NCBI RefSeq assembly: GCF_007066085.1
Contig: NZ_CP041405.1
Span: forward strand, 930,001 to 994,000
Length of the DNA stretch: 64,000 nt
Source: Paenibacillus thiaminolyticus
GTDB taxonomy: Bacteria > Bacillota > Bacilli > Paenibacillales > Paenibacillaceae
Direction of reading: 5' to 3'
The position numbers and the translations under genes are program-made. The notes under the pieces were generated by a model. The model was not told the origin of the DNA. It did no database searches and saw only the letters and a list, made by a program, of their open reading frames with translations. Of this stretch, positions 43,085 to 51,921 are shown piece after piece (position 1 is the stretch's first letter; each line of letters opens with the position of its first letter).

Positions 43085-43330
43085 ATGACAAATTCAAAGC
43101 GATGATCTGGAGCAGTAGCGTGAAGCTGGAGCCAACAGAGAGCTATCCCTTGGCTGGAAGGATGGCGGCTGCAATTACGTGAACGACACCAGAGAGCGCC
43201 GCCTGAACGCTGATGCCAGTAGGAGCGGACGGTCTCCCGCCGTTACAGGGGAAGAGTGATCGCCATGTGCGATAATTAGGGTGGTACCGCGTGATTCAGA
43301 CCTCGTCCCTTTTCGGGACGGGGTTTTTTT
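43085..43330 (+). ncRNA. T-box riboswitch controlling the AspRS gene
   Basis: The T-box sequence AGGGTGGTACCGCG is at 43278-43291. It is followed by a terminator (43301-43323, stem CCTCGTCCC/GGGACGGGG) with seven T. Upstream, stem I shows AGAGAGC (near 43137) and the apical GGCTGGAAGGATGGC. The presumed specifier region GAACGACACC (43181-43190) offers GAC (Asp) followed by A in the usual T-box layout, or AAC (Asn) directly before it. Uncharged cognate tRNA would pair with both specifier and T-box and let transcription pass into the synthetase gene. Confidence 0.92.
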
Positions 43331-43432
43331 GCATTTCGGGAAAGGGGGTGATCACATGGACGACGGCGACGATGATGATGACAACAACAATATCTTCAAC
43401 TCACCGAACAATCGAATTAGGAGGATGTTATC

Positions 43433-44746
43433 ATGTCTATTAACAAGGAATCCAAAGTCCGTGTGCTTTGCTCCACGGTATCCCGTTGCGAAGGACGGCA
43501 AGTCGCCATCCAAGGATGGGTGCACGGCGTGCGTCATCTGGGTCAGGTAGCCTTCATGGATGTCCGCGACCGCAGCGGCATCGTTCAATGTGTGCTGGAG
43601 GGAGAATGGCTTGACCTGTCCTTGACGCTGGAATCGGTCGTTGCCGTTCATGGCCGGGCCGTCCCGGCAGCGAAGGCGGCGAACGGCGTCGAAATTCATG
43701 CCGATCGGGTGGAAGTGCTGAATCGGGCCGCGTCCCCTCTGCCGTTCGATCTGAACAAGAAGCATTTGAAGGTCAGACTGGAGACGATGCTGGACCATCG
43801 CGTCCTGTCCCTGCGGCATAGAAAGGCTCATTCGATTTTTACGATTCAATCCGCGCTTGCGGGCGCCTTCCGGGAATACTTGACCCGGGACGGCTTTACC
43901 CAGATTTTTACGCCCAAAATCGTAGCCTCCGGCACGGAGGGCGGGTCCAATCTATTCCCGATCAATTACTTCGAGCATACCGCCTATCTCGCCCAATCTC
44001 CCCAATTCTACAAGCAGATGATGGTAGGCGCCGGGTATGAGCGGGTGTTCGAGATAGGGCCGGTCTACCGGGCCGAGGAGCATAATACGTCCCGTCACTT
44101 GAACGAATATATTTCGCTGGATGCCGAAGTTGGATTTATTCGGTCCGAGGAAGAACTGATGGACCTGGAGCAGGAGATGCTGAAGCATATGTTCGATACC
44201 GTCGCGCGTCAATGCGAAGACGAGTTCAACCTGCTCGAAGTCGAATCCCTTGCGCTGACGGCGGACATTCCGCGCATGACCGTTGCCGAAGCCCATCGCA
44301 TTTTGGAATGGAAATACGGCAAGCTCTCGCCCAAAGGCGATCTCGATCCGGAAGGGGAGCGCCTCCTCTGCCAATACGTCGCGGAAAATAACCAGCCGGG
44401 CCTCGTCTTCCTGACCCGCTACCCGCGGGAGATTCGCCCTCTGTACGCGATGCCGGCCGCGGATGAGCCGGAACTGACGGCATCCTTCGACCTGCTGATG
44501 GGCGGACTGGAGATTACGACCGGCGGCCAGCGGATTCATGAGCTGGAGCAGCTCATCGCCTCGATCCGGAGCCGGGGCCTGAACCCGGAGCATTTCGACA
44601 GCTATCTGGAGCTGTTCCGGTACGGCATGCCGCCGCATGGCGGCTTCGCCATCGGGCTGGAGCGGCTGACCTCGCGTCTGCTCGGCCTCGGCAATGTGCG
44701 GGAAGCTTCCGCCTTCCCGCGGGATCGCAACCGGCTGACGCCGTAA
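43433..44746 (+). CDS. aspS: Archaeal-type aspartyl-tRNA synthetase (likely non-discriminating AspRS)
   Basis: 437 aa, AGGAGG before ATG 43433. N-terminal OB fold (AIQGWVHGVRHLGQVAFMDVRD), then the class II core: motif 2 VFEIGPVYRAEEHNTSRHLNEYISLDAEVGF and motif 3 GGFAIGLERLTSRLLGL. LAQSPQFYKQMM is typical of archaeal/eukaryotic-type AspRS. It lacks the ~150-residue bacterial GAD insertion, so it is not the housekeeping bacterial AspS. AsnRS is related, but these motifs favour AspRS. In bacteria such enzymes often also charge tRNA(Asn) for the amidotransferase route (inference). Confidence 0.88.
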   Translation: MSINKESKVRVLCSTVSRCEGRQVAIQGWVHGVRHLGQVAFMDVRDRSGIVQCVLEGEWLDLSLTLESVVAVHGRAVPAAKAANGVEIHADRVEVLNRAASPLPFDLNKKHLKVRLETMLDHRVLSLRHRKAHSIFTIQSALAGAFREYLTRDGFTQIFTPKIVASGTEGGSNLFPINYFEHTAYLAQSPQFYKQMMVGAGYERVFEIGPVYRAEEHNTSRHLNEYISLDAEVGFIRSEEELMDLEQEMLKHMFDTVARQCEDEFNLLEVESLALTADIPRMTVAEAHRILEWKYGKLSPKGDLDPEGERLLCQYVAENNQPGLVFLTRYPREIRPLYAMPAADEPELTASFDLLMGGLEITTGGQRIHELEQLIASIRSRGLNPEHFDSYLELFRYGMPPHGGFAIGLERLTSRLLGLGNVREASAFPRDRNRLTP

Positions 44747-44764
44747 GGCAGGATTGGACAATGG

Positions 44765-44793
44765 CAAAGGGCTTCCGCTGCGGGAGCCCTTTG
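44765..44793 (+). terminator. Terminator of aspS
   Basis: A 12-bp stem CAAAGGGCTTCC / GGGAGCCCTTTG with one G-U and a 5-nt loop, starting 18 nt after the stop. The T run is weak (TTTGTCTGCTT). Confidence 0.65.
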
Positions 44794-45024
44794 TCTGCTT
44801 AAGCCGCCGCAGCGGGGCTTCGGAACGAGGGGCGTATCGAAGCGATGGCTGGCTTCCATCATCAGACCGGATGCCGCTCCCCCGTCTCAAGGGAAGGCGG
44901 TGGCAATCGCGAGCCTGGGCGCCCGATATGCCACATTCGCAGTCGCCGCTTTTCCCGCCACGACGGAGCGTCGAACATGCCGAATCCGCTCGAAGTTCCA
45001 GTAGTTCTCCCTCTCCATGCTTCG

Positions 45025-45705
45025 CTACTCGCGCGCTTCCTCGCGCAGCGGCTTAATATGTGCCGGAATGGCGGCATGCCGCGTCTCGATGAACCGGGCC
45101 TGAAATGAGCCCCGGTAAGAAAACACGGGCCCAATCAGCGGATTCGTCACCTCCACCGAGATCCGGTACAGCTCACCTTCCTCGTCATACCATTCGCATA
45201 CATCGGCCGTACCGGTGAACCGGCGCGGGAAGCGGAACTGCAGCAGCCCTTCATAGAAGCGTTGATCGCCTGAGCGGATGCGCAGCCCGCCATTCGCTTC
45301 CACCGACAGCGCCAGATCAACCGCCAAATGCTGCTTGTTCCCCAAATAATCGACCACGCCGGCCCGCTCGCGGCTGTAAATCATTGTCGCGTCGAAGCGC
45401 CGCGTCTGGTTCGGGAACTGGAAGCTTCGAATCCAGGAGACCGTCTCCCGCCCGTACCGATCCCGGTACGCATAATTCTCGATCGTGAACGGTACACGGC
45501 AGCCCGACTCCGGAAACATAATGTGCCGGAACTTGCCGATATGGAGCGGAACGGCGGCCCATCGGGAATACCATATTTGCTCCATTACGCCTCGGCCGAT
45601 CGAGGCGATCCCGTCTTCGCTTGAGAAGCCGAAGCGCTCCCGGATGCGAGGATGCAGCTTGGCGAACTTGGGACCGAGTGCCCGTTCATAGATCGACGCC
45701 GCCAT
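45025..45705 (-). CDS. DUF4166 domain protein
   Basis: 226 aa from ATG 45705, with GAGAGGG upstream. It carries a DUF4166-like pattern: ASIYERALGPKFAKLHPRIRERFGFSSEDG, PFTIENYAYRDRYGRETVSWIRSFQFP, LSVEANGGLRIRSG. Function unknown. It overlaps the end of the SRPBCC-DoxX gene by 20 nt, and together with the DCC gene forms a three-gene operon. Confidence 0.75.
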   Translation of the reverse strand: MAASIYERALGPKFAKLHPRIRERFGFSSEDGIASIGRGVMEQIWYSRWAAVPLHIGKFRHIMFPESGCRVPFTIENYAYRDRYGRETVSWIRSFQFPNQTRRFDATMIYSRERAGVVDYLGNKQHLAVDLALSVEANGGLRIRSGDQRFYEGLLQFRFPRRFTGTADVCEWYDEEGELYRISVEVTNPLIGPVFSYRGSFQARFIETRHAAIPAHIKPLREEARE

Positions 45706-46642
45706 GGGCCCTCTCTCCCTTCGCAGCCCCCCGGCTCGGCGTACGCGCACAGCGGCTCGCCCGCGGCAGATCCCGGTTGGAGACTGCGGCGATAACGCCC
45801 AGTCCGATCATGGCCGCGCTGAGCGTCAACGGATTGAAGGGCGCCTTGATCAGTTCAGGACTGCCCGCGAGCGCGGTGCAGGCGAGCAGCAGCACCAGGA
45901 CGGCTTGCCCGTGCCATATCCACGTCTGCCGATGGCAGGCGGCCGTCATCAGGCCAATCCCGATCTCGGCGAAGCCGAGCAGAGCCAGCACCGGCCTCTC
46001 CCAGCCCGGGAACAGGCCGGAAGCCTGCAGCAGCGCCAGCTCGCCGCCTTCGGGATACAGCAGCTTCGGCACCAGCCCCTGCCAGCACCAGAGCAGCGTC
46101 AGCAGCAGGACGCTGACATAATGAATAGCCGCCCGCCCGATGCTGGCGGCAGGCGGAATGCCGCGCTCCACCCAGATCCGGAGCGCGTCGAAGCTCCACG
46201 CGGTCGCCCAGCCGAACAGCGGCCGGAATACCGTCCGGTCGAACCACCTGCCCGGACGGCCGAAGCGCGTCTCGTAATCATATTGCGTCTCGAAGGAGAG
46301 CTTTTCTCCTAGCGGAGTATATTTCCAATACCCCCTGCCCTCGCGAATGAGCGAGATCGTCTGATTAGAGCCGAAGAGGAGGGTGGATATCCTTCCCCCG
46401 TCCGCCAGCCGGCGCGCCTTCGTCAATCCCGTCCCTGCAATCGCGAGGCCAAATCCGATCCGCGTCTGATAACAGAAGCGCTGCGGCTGCCCCTCTTGCT
46501 CGCGCGGCAAGTACGTAATCCGGCTAAAGCGCAAATCCCACTGCTCATGCAGCTCCGGCGTCTGTGTATAGTCCCATAGCGTATCCATGTCCGTACGGAT
46601 ATCAAGCTTCACGTAAATCGGCTTGCTTCGTATTCGCATCAC
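45686..46642 (-). CDS. SRPBCC-domain protein fused to DoxX-like membrane domain
   Basis: 318 aa. Residues ~1-150 read as an SRPBCC/polyketide-cyclase-like domain (MDTLWDYTQTPELHEQWDLRFSRI, RFCYQTRIGFGLAIAGTG). Residues ~165-300 have four membrane helices of the DoxX type (LLGFAEIGIGLMTAACHRQTW). It overlaps the DCC gene upstream by 41 nt and the DUF4166 gene downstream. The trio is likely a membrane-associated unit of unknown substrate. Confidence 0.75.
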   Translation of the reverse strand: MMRIRSKPIYVKLDIRTDMDTLWDYTQTPELHEQWDLRFSRITYLPREQEGQPQRFCYQTRIGFGLAIAGTGLTKARRLADGGRISTLLFGSNQTISLIREGRGYWKYTPLGEKLSFETQYDYETRFGRPGRWFDRTVFRPLFGWATAWSFDALRIWVERGIPPAASIGRAAIHYVSVLLLTLLWCWQGLVPKLLYPEGGELALLQASGLFPGWERPVLALLGFAEIGIGLMTAACHRQTWIWHGQAVLVLLLACTALAGSPELIKAPFNPLTLSAAMIGLGVIAAVSNRDLPRASRCARTPSRGAAKGERAHGGVDL

Positions 46643-47081
46643 GCGCCACCTCCTCTGCGGTCTCGATCCAGCGGCCGGCTAATTCCGGCACAGGCAGAAG
46701 GCAGGCTTCCCGTCTGCCGAACCACCGGTAACGCCGCGCGGCGATAAAGTCATACGCCCAATCCCGAACCGGTGCCGGCACGGCGATGCATCCATACAAC
46801 AGCCGCCACAGTCCACCCAGTTCGCGGCAGGCGCGGAGTGCCGCCTCCGACTTCGTATAGCAGGCGGCCCCCTGCACCATGATGAAGCTGTCCGGCAGGC
46901 GGCCGGACCAGCCCATGCGTTCCAGCACATACCGCCCCGCTTCGGATTGAAGCGCAGCGAACCGGAATCGTCTCTTCGCGTCCCGCTTGATCATGAAGCG
47001 GGTGAGGCCGTGGCAGAGCAAGCACTCACCGTCCATCAGCAACAGAACCGGTTGCTTCGTATTGCTCGGCCTGCTTGTCAT
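46602..47081 (-). CDS. DCC-family thiol oxidoreductase-like protein (DUF393)
   Basis: 159 aa from ATG 47081, with AGGGAGGG at the best distance; an in-frame ATG at 47087 is too close to it. The family motif is LLMDGECLLCHGLTRFMIKRD, the D-G-x-C-x-x-C signature, followed by FAALQSEAGRYVL and SFIMVQGAACYTKSEAALR. DCC proteins are putative thiol-disulfide oxidoreductases. First gene of the operon with SRPBCC-DoxX and DUF4166. Confidence 0.85.
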   Translation of the reverse strand: MTSRPSNTKQPVLLLMDGECLLCHGLTRFMIKRDAKRRFRFAALQSEAGRYVLERMGWSGRLPDSFIMVQGAACYTKSEAALRACRELGGLWRLLYGCIAVPAPVRDWAYDFIAARRYRWFGRREACLLPVPELAGRWIETAEEVARDANTKQADLREA

Positions 47082-47165
47082 GTGCATCCCTCCCTGTCCC
47101 TTCTTATTGTAGCGGGGAGGGGCCGTTCCGATAAGTTCCAACTAGGATAGAACGGAATGACAAAA

Positions 47166-47188
47166 GGGTACTACATTACGTAGTACCC
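47166..47188 (-). terminator. Terminator of the response-regulator gene
   Basis: A perfect 9-bp stem GGGTACTAC / GTAGTACCC with a 5-nt loop, followed on the minus strand by TTTTG. It lies 55 bp past the response-regulator stop. Confidence 0.7.
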
Positions 47189-47198
47189 TAGGTCTCCA

Positions 47199-47219
47199 GT
47201 CATATCCAATGGATATGAC
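47199..47219. repeat. Second hairpin GTCATATCC-AAT-GGATATGAC
   Basis: A perfect 9-bp inverted repeat with a 3-nt loop between the terminator and the response-regulator stop. It could be part of a tandem terminator or an RNA processing site. Confidence 0.5.
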
Positions 47220-47242
47220 GAAGCTTGCATCTGACTGCCGGG

Positions 47243-47911
47243 CTAATCTCTGTCTCCAATGAACAGCCCTTTCCGCCTCACTTTTTTGATGGCCTCTTTG
47301 CTGCTGCGCACGCCGAGCTTCTTCAATATTTTGTTCACCTGATTCTTCAAGGTGCTCTCGGCTTTGTACAGCTTTTGCTCAATCTGCGGCTGCGTGTACC
47401 CCGCCTCGATCAGATCGAACACTTCCCGCTCTGCAGCGGTCAGCCGCTTCAGCTGTTCCTCCCGCTTCAAGCGGGCATAATCCTTCAGCAGCGCCTCCAT
47501 CGGCCCGGGATGGCGGTGCGCGCTGCGGATCGCATGCGGAAGCGCCTCGAAATGGCTCTTCTCGATATAATTGACCGCCCCCGCCGTGAAGGATTGCGTC
47601 ATGACGCGCTCATCAGCGACGGAGGTCAGCATAATGATTTTGGCCTCGCTGATCTCATGAATCTCCGCCGCGGCATAGACGCCCTCGAGCGGCCGATCGC
47701 CGAGCTGGATATCCATCAGCACGACATCGCAAGCCAGCGATCGAGCGAGCCGAATGGCCTCTTCGGCCCCTGTGGCGGCCCCGATGACGAGGATGTCCTC
47801 TTCCTGATTCAGGTACGAGGTCATCGCTTTAATCCAATCGGGGTCATCCTCGACCAGAAGCACCCTAATCGGATTCAGGGCGGTTCCCTCCATTCCTGCC
47901 GATGATTGCAC
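47243..47911 (-). CDS. LuxR-type response regulator
   Basis: 222 aa (start uncertain: GTG 47911 or ATG 47893). Receiver with RVLLVEDDPDWIKAM and Asp in DVVLMDIQLGDRP. The C-terminal LuxR HTH is LTAAEREVFDLIEAGYTQPQIEQKLYKAESTLKNQVNKILKKLG. It overlaps the histidine kinase gene by 47 nt, so they are a pair. Target genes are unknown. Confidence 0.9.
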   Translation of the reverse strand: MQSSAGMEGTALNPIRVLLVEDDPDWIKAMTSYLNQEEDILVIGAATGAEEAIRLARSLACDVVLMDIQLGDRPLEGVYAAAEIHEISEAKIIMLTSVADERVMTQSFTAGAVNYIEKSHFEALPHAIRSAHRHPGPMEALLKDYARLKREEQLKRLTAAEREVFDLIEAGYTQPQIEQKLYKAESTLKNQVNKILKKLGVRSSKEAIKKVRRKGLFIGDRD

Positions 47912-49274
47912 GGCGTGGAAATTGCAACGTTACGCAAGTGCCCTCGCCTTCCTTGCTCGCGATATGTACGTCTCCTCCGCTTTTCTGCATTACATTGTAT
48001 ACATAGGACAGACCGAGACCGAAATTGTCCTTATGTCCCTTCGTGCTGTAAAACGGTTCGAAGCCGCGTGCGAGCTGCTCGCGGCTCATACCTGTCCCGG
48101 TATCCCGAACCGACAAGCGCACCCCTTTCGCGCTGTCTTCGATCTTGATGCAGATCGTTCCCCCGTCCGGCATCGCCTCGACGGCGTTCCGCAGCAGATT
48201 CCCGAGCGCCTCTGTCATATGGACGGGATCGCAGAGCAGCAGGGGACGGCAGACATAGTCCGCATCGGTCTGGATCTGGCGGCTCGCGAATAGCAGCTCA
48301 TGCTGCGCCAAGCATGCCTCGGCCAGCCGATCGAGGCGGCAGGGCTGCTCCCGCAGCACGACATCCTTCATCTGGCTGTGAATACGCGACACCATCGCCT
48401 GCATATGCTCCGCCGCGCGGGAGATCATCTCCAGATGCTGCCGCGACGGCTCGTCCCCTTCCGGAAGCGAGCGCCTCAAGTTTTCCGAGCTGATGGCGAT
48501 CTTGCCGACTTCATTCTTGATCGTATGGTTCAGCAGAGCCGCTCCCGAGCTGACCGCCTTCATCGTACTTTCCAGCGGGTCCCGCTCGAAGCGCAGCTTG
48601 ACGCCGAGCACGCCGTACAGGAAGGAACAGAGCAGCCCCAACGCTAACGAATAGATGATGAACACCGAGATATAACGAAAAAAATCAATCTCCAGTGCAA
48701 TCGCATTCGCTATATTGATGAATGCCAGGACCGCCAAGATCGTCGGCACGACGATGAGCGTCACGATTAAGCGGCTGCGCTTCTTCCTCCGATCCGTCTC
48801 CTTCCACAAGGAGGCTACGAGCCAGTAGCACGACAGCAAATAATAGGGCGCGGTCCAGCCAAGCAGCAGACGGAAATCCAGCGCCGGCACCGGATGGTAA
48901 GGCGTAACCGCCAGCATGGCCGCGACGGGCAGCAGAAGCAGCCATTTCATCTTCCGGCGCGTCCTGGCCTGCGGGAACCGCTCCGCGTACACCATGCTGA
49001 ACACGAGCACTCCGTAAGGGGTCAGCGTCTGATTCAGGAACTGAAGCCAACCGGACCAGCCGGGAAGTCCGTTCTCCGCGAGTATATCCGCCAGCCCGCC
49101 GATGGACGCGCTAATCAGGAAGACAGCGGCCCAGCGATTCGTCTCGCTGCGGGGATGATTCCATAAGAGTATGATCGCCGCCGTCAGCAGCGACAAAAAA
49201 TAATACAGCATAGCATCCCGTCCCGTAAACTTCTGTTCGAGCATGCGCCGGACAATCGTCCGGCCGATAGTCAC
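47865..49274 (-). CDS. Membrane sensor histidine kinase
   Basis: 469 aa from GTG 49274, directly after the TAA of the upstream gene. Seven or so hydrophobic helices in residues ~20-225 form a membrane sensor. The kinase core has LLNHTIKNEVGKIAISSENLR (phospho-His in HTIKNE), NLLRNAVEAMPDGG (N box), DTGTGM and GLGLSYVYNV. Its signal is unknown. Partner of the overlapping LuxR-type regulator. Confidence 0.88.
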   Translation of the reverse strand: MTIGRTIVRRMLEQKFTGRDAMLYYFLSLLTAAIILLWNHPRSETNRWAAVFLISASIGGLADILAENGLPGWSGWLQFLNQTLTPYGVLVFSMVYAERFPQARTRRKMKWLLLLPVAAMLAVTPYHPVPALDFRLLLGWTAPYYLLSCYWLVASLWKETDRRKKRSRLIVTLIVVPTILAVLAFINIANAIALEIDFFRYISVFIIYSLALGLLCSFLYGVLGVKLRFERDPLESTMKAVSSGAALLNHTIKNEVGKIAISSENLRRSLPEGDEPSRQHLEMISRAAEHMQAMVSRIHSQMKDVVLREQPCRLDRLAEACLAQHELLFASRQIQTDADYVCRPLLLCDPVHMTEALGNLLRNAVEAMPDGGTICIKIEDSAKGVRLSVRDTGTGMSREQLARGFEPFYSTKGHKDNFGLGLSYVYNVMQKSGGDVHIASKEGEGTCVTLQFPRRAIIGRNGGNRPESD

Positions 49275-49898
49275 TTATCGAGGCGCCGTCCCGAAGAAGC
49301 TCTTATAAATCGAAACAATTTCCTTCAATACGTCCAACGAATCTAGCGTATTGCCCACTTCCAAGACATGATTCCCGTTCGGGACCGGAACGATCCGCAT
49401 CTGCTCCAATCCGGCAACCGCCTGTGCGCTGCCGCTGCTGAAAAGCGAATCCTGCGTGCCGTAAATTACGACCCCGCTTGAGCGCTGGATATAGGGTACC
49501 GTATCATCCAACGGCGTAAGATAGATATGCCGGATCGCATCGCTGCCGATACGCTCGGCCACTTGACCGGCGATAATGGTACCCAGGCTTTTGCTGACGA
49601 AGATGAGTCGCTCATAATTGCCGCGGATGTGGTCAATCGCCGCCTGCGCTTCCGCCACGACAATAGGGAGCTGCTCCAATGACAGGTCAGCTCGCGCGCT
49701 CTGATAACCGTATTCCAGCAGCAATACATCCAGCTTATGCTCCAATGCGCTGCTGCAGGCGTAATGCAATAACGGCAGCTCGCAGGAATACTGCATGCCC
49801 GGGAAGCCGACCACCAGCGTATCCGAATCATTTGTAAAAAACTTATGCCTCGTATCCCTGCCCCATTCCGACGGAAAAGTGACAAAGCTCATGTTCAT
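49275..49898 (-). CDS. Alpha/beta hydrolase-like protein
   Basis: 207 aa from ATG 49898, with GGGGAGG 8 nt upstream; the Met at 49904 is too close to it. TLVVGFPGMQYSCELPLLHYA, LIFVSKSLGTIIAG (Ser-type elbow with SKSLG in place of GxSxG), VVIYGTQDSLF and NGNHVLEVG give the hydrolase pattern with Asp and His in order. It sits between the S66 peptidase and the histidine kinase. Substrate unknown. Confidence 0.75.
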   Translation of the reverse strand: MNMSFVTFPSEWGRDTRHKFFTNDSDTLVVGFPGMQYSCELPLLHYACSSALEHKLDVLLLEYGYQSARADLSLEQLPIVVAEAQAAIDHIRGNYERLIFVSKSLGTIIAGQVAERIGSDAIRHIYLTPLDDTVPYIQRSSGVVIYGTQDSLFSSGSAQAVAGLEQMRIVPVPNGNHVLEVGNTLDSLDVLKEIVSIYKSFFGTAPR

Positions 49899-49918
49899 GT
49901 CCATTCCTCCCCTGCTTG

Positions 49919-50932
49919 CTAAGTAAAATATTGTACAACCGTGCCTTGTCCCCGCGCTGCTTCGACCACGGCATATGCCCCGTTAATGAATGTCATCTGC
50001 GGCGGAACATGTCCGCAATCGATATCATATACAACAGGAATGTGAAGCTCCTCGGACAACTCGCGGTATACATCTTCCGCCGTATAGTTGTCGACCGGAT
50101 GATTGGCAGCGCTGCGGCCGAACAGGATGCCGGAACAGTGATCGAACCAGCCGGCCAACTTCATCTGAACGAGCGAGCGACGCAGGTCGGTCACGGAGAG
50201 CTCGCAATTTTCCAAATACCACATAATCGGATCGCCGCTCGTATACTGGCTTCTGAAATGACGGACATCGCCATAGGGCGTTCCGATCAGATGCCGGATG
50301 ACATCGATGCAGCCGCCGAGCAAGCGGCCTTCGATTTTTTCATCCCGGTTCGATACGGTTCTCCAGGCCGTGGGCTCTGTCAAATGAAACACGCATGGCG
50401 TCGGGGTGCCATGATCCCACTTCGCCTGATAGGCAGCGGAAGACTGCTGGCGGACGGAGACTCCGGCCGGCGTCGCTAAGACCGGCTGCCACATGGCGGT
50501 TGTGTCGTCGGAATACTCCCCTCGCAAATCTACCAGATTGGGGCCATGCGCCGTCGCGATCCCGGTCCGCAGCGTCAGAGCCAACAGCAGCACGCTCGTA
50601 TCCGAGTAGCCAAGCACCCATTTGGCCTTCGCCTGGTCATAATCAATCTGATCGACAATCTCGATGAGCAGCTCGCCGCCCCAAGGCGGAATGATGATGC
50701 CGATCTCGTCGTCCTGCATCATGCGGTTGAACTCCTCGGCCCGCTGCCGGGCAGGGGCTGACTTGGCTGTGTCCTGGGTCCATACGGTATCTCCCCATAC
50801 AACCCGATACCCTTGCTTCTCCATGCGGGCGCGCGCTTGATGAAGCAGATCATGCAGTGCTGCCGGCACGCCCGAAGATGGCGCCGTTACGCCAATCGTG
50901 CTATCGTTCCTCAATGGCGGATATGTAATCAT
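49919..50932 (-). CDS. S66 family LD-carboxypeptidase / MccF-like serine peptidase
   Basis: 337 aa with TIGVTAPSSGV at the N-terminus, IIPPWGGELLIEIVD, the catalytic Ser in VLGYSDTSVLLLALTLRTGI, and the C-terminal GRLLGGCIDVIRHLIGTP, where the catalytic Glu region begins, then IPVVYDIDCGHVPPQMTF with the catalytic His. The family includes murein LD-carboxypeptidases and MccF, which cleaves microcin C-type compounds. The sequence alone does not decide between them; WGG and GYSDTS fit either. Confidence 0.85.
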   Translation of the reverse strand: MITYPPLRNDSTIGVTAPSSGVPAALHDLLHQARARMEKQGYRVVWGDTVWTQDTAKSAPARQRAEEFNRMMQDDEIGIIIPPWGGELLIEIVDQIDYDQAKAKWVLGYSDTSVLLLALTLRTGIATAHGPNLVDLRGEYSDDTTAMWQPVLATPAGVSVRQQSSAAYQAKWDHGTPTPCVFHLTEPTAWRTVSNRDEKIEGRLLGGCIDVIRHLIGTPYGDVRHFRSQYTSGDPIMWYLENCELSVTDLRRSLVQMKLAGWFDHCSGILFGRSAANHPVDNYTAEDVYRELSEELHIPVVYDIDCGHVPPQMTFINGAYAVVEAARGQGTVVQYFT

Positions 50933-51078
50933 TCCATTTCCCCCTATCTGTGATTGACCTTGAACATCAGGCTCTGTTCCCGCTTGCCTTCGATAAAAAT
51001 GAATTCGTCTGGACTATGTGATTGCAAGCGACACGGTGTCGTTTTGTATTGTGATGTGATTGGAAAATTGAGGAGTGG

Positions 51079-51240
51079 ATGATGATGAAGAAATTATACG
51101 CCATTGCGCTCGTCTTGACTATCCTGGGATTAGCCAGATGCGGATATCGATTCGCTGGAGGCGTCGCTGCTTCGCTACGACAGCGGTACGGGCATCCATC
51201 AGGATAAGCACGACGAACGGCTTCAGGCCCTATTTCCGTC
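51079..51240 (+). pseudogene. Remnant of a small exported protein gene
   Basis: A good ribosome site (GAGGAG) precedes three ATG codons at 51079. The first 42 codons give a signal-like MMKKLYAIALVLTILGLARC and then stop at 51207. From about 51141 another phase reads far better (DIDSLEASLLRYDSGTGIHQ), as if the original frame had shifted just after the signal peptide. The remainder is lost before the converging DinB gene. Confidence 0.4.
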
Positions 51241-51325
51241 CAATAGATGCGGCGAAGCCCTTCCGTGCAGACATGACTCGCGACTTCCTTGCCCGAGTCC
51301 TTGCAAAGAGGGGCTTCGTGTTCCT

Positions 51326-51868
51326 TTATTTGTCATTCGCCAATAACTTCATCAGATTGCGCTCGTTAATTCCGCCCTGCATGAATTGGAACCTCGCTCC
51401 GCTCAGGCGCTGTGCGCGGTCGATGATCTGCCCCAGATGGTATCCGGTATGCTCCACCAAATGATATACATCCGCCATATCGAGCCGCTCCACATCGAGT
51501 TCACCCGCCACATACCGGGAAGTAAGCCCCTTCCACTCGCCGAACGTTTTCGTCGTCCGGCCTCGCAATTCATTCACTTCGATGCCCTCATCCGGAAAAT
51601 AATTCTCTATCCCGCCAGCGGCAGCATGGCCGAGATTCGAATATCGTTCAATATGGCGCTGTACATGCTCCCCAATATGAAGTACGATGCCGCCGATGGA
51701 ATTGGCATGCCCGGATTCCGTACGCCATACGTCATCGGTGCTTAACGCATGCAAGGCCGCATCCAGCTTCGGCATATAATGATCGCACATGCGATGCAAT
51801 GATATGCGAATGAAGCGGCGATGGGCGTCCTCCACTGGAATCCCTCCTATCGAGATTTGCTGGTTCAT
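51326..51868 (-). CDS. DinB-like (DUF1572-type) putative metal-dependent protein
   Basis: 180 aa from the Met at 51868. Four-helix DinB fold: SADDVW-type start (LSTDDVWRTESGHANSIGGI), HIGEHVQRHIERYSNLG, and the late HLVEHTGYHLGQIIDRAQ. Three His placed as in DinB/YfiT metal sites (HIGEH and HTGYH). DinB-like proteins include thiol-dependent transferases. Function here unknown. Confidence 0.78.
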   Translation of the reverse strand: MNQQISIGGIPVEDAHRRFIRISLHRMCDHYMPKLDAALHALSTDDVWRTESGHANSIGGIVLHIGEHVQRHIERYSNLGHAAAGGIENYFPDEGIEVNELRGRTTKTFGEWKGLTSRYVAGELDVERLDMADVYHLVEHTGYHLGQIIDRAQRLSGARFQFMQGGINERNLMKLLANDK

Positions 51869-51921
51869 TGCTAATCCGTTCCTCATCCCCTCCATTGATC
51901 TCCCTTTTGGGATGGAATCGG

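Noticed and set aside
43433..44746. Asparaginyl-tRNA synthetase
   Set aside because: AsnRS is related, but LAQSPQFYKQMM and the motif 2 sequence VYRAEEHNTSRHLNE fit archaeal-type AspRS better.
44887..45018. 43-codon minus-strand frame after the DUF4166 gene (MERENYWNFERIRHVRRSVV..)
   Set aside because: No ribosome site, no recognisable pattern after the first residues, and it only follows the previous stop. The 44747-45024 interval otherwise holds just the aspS terminator.
47865..47911. Fusion of histidine kinase and response regulator
   Set aside because: The two genes overlap by 47 nt in different phases with separate stops, so they are separate proteins.
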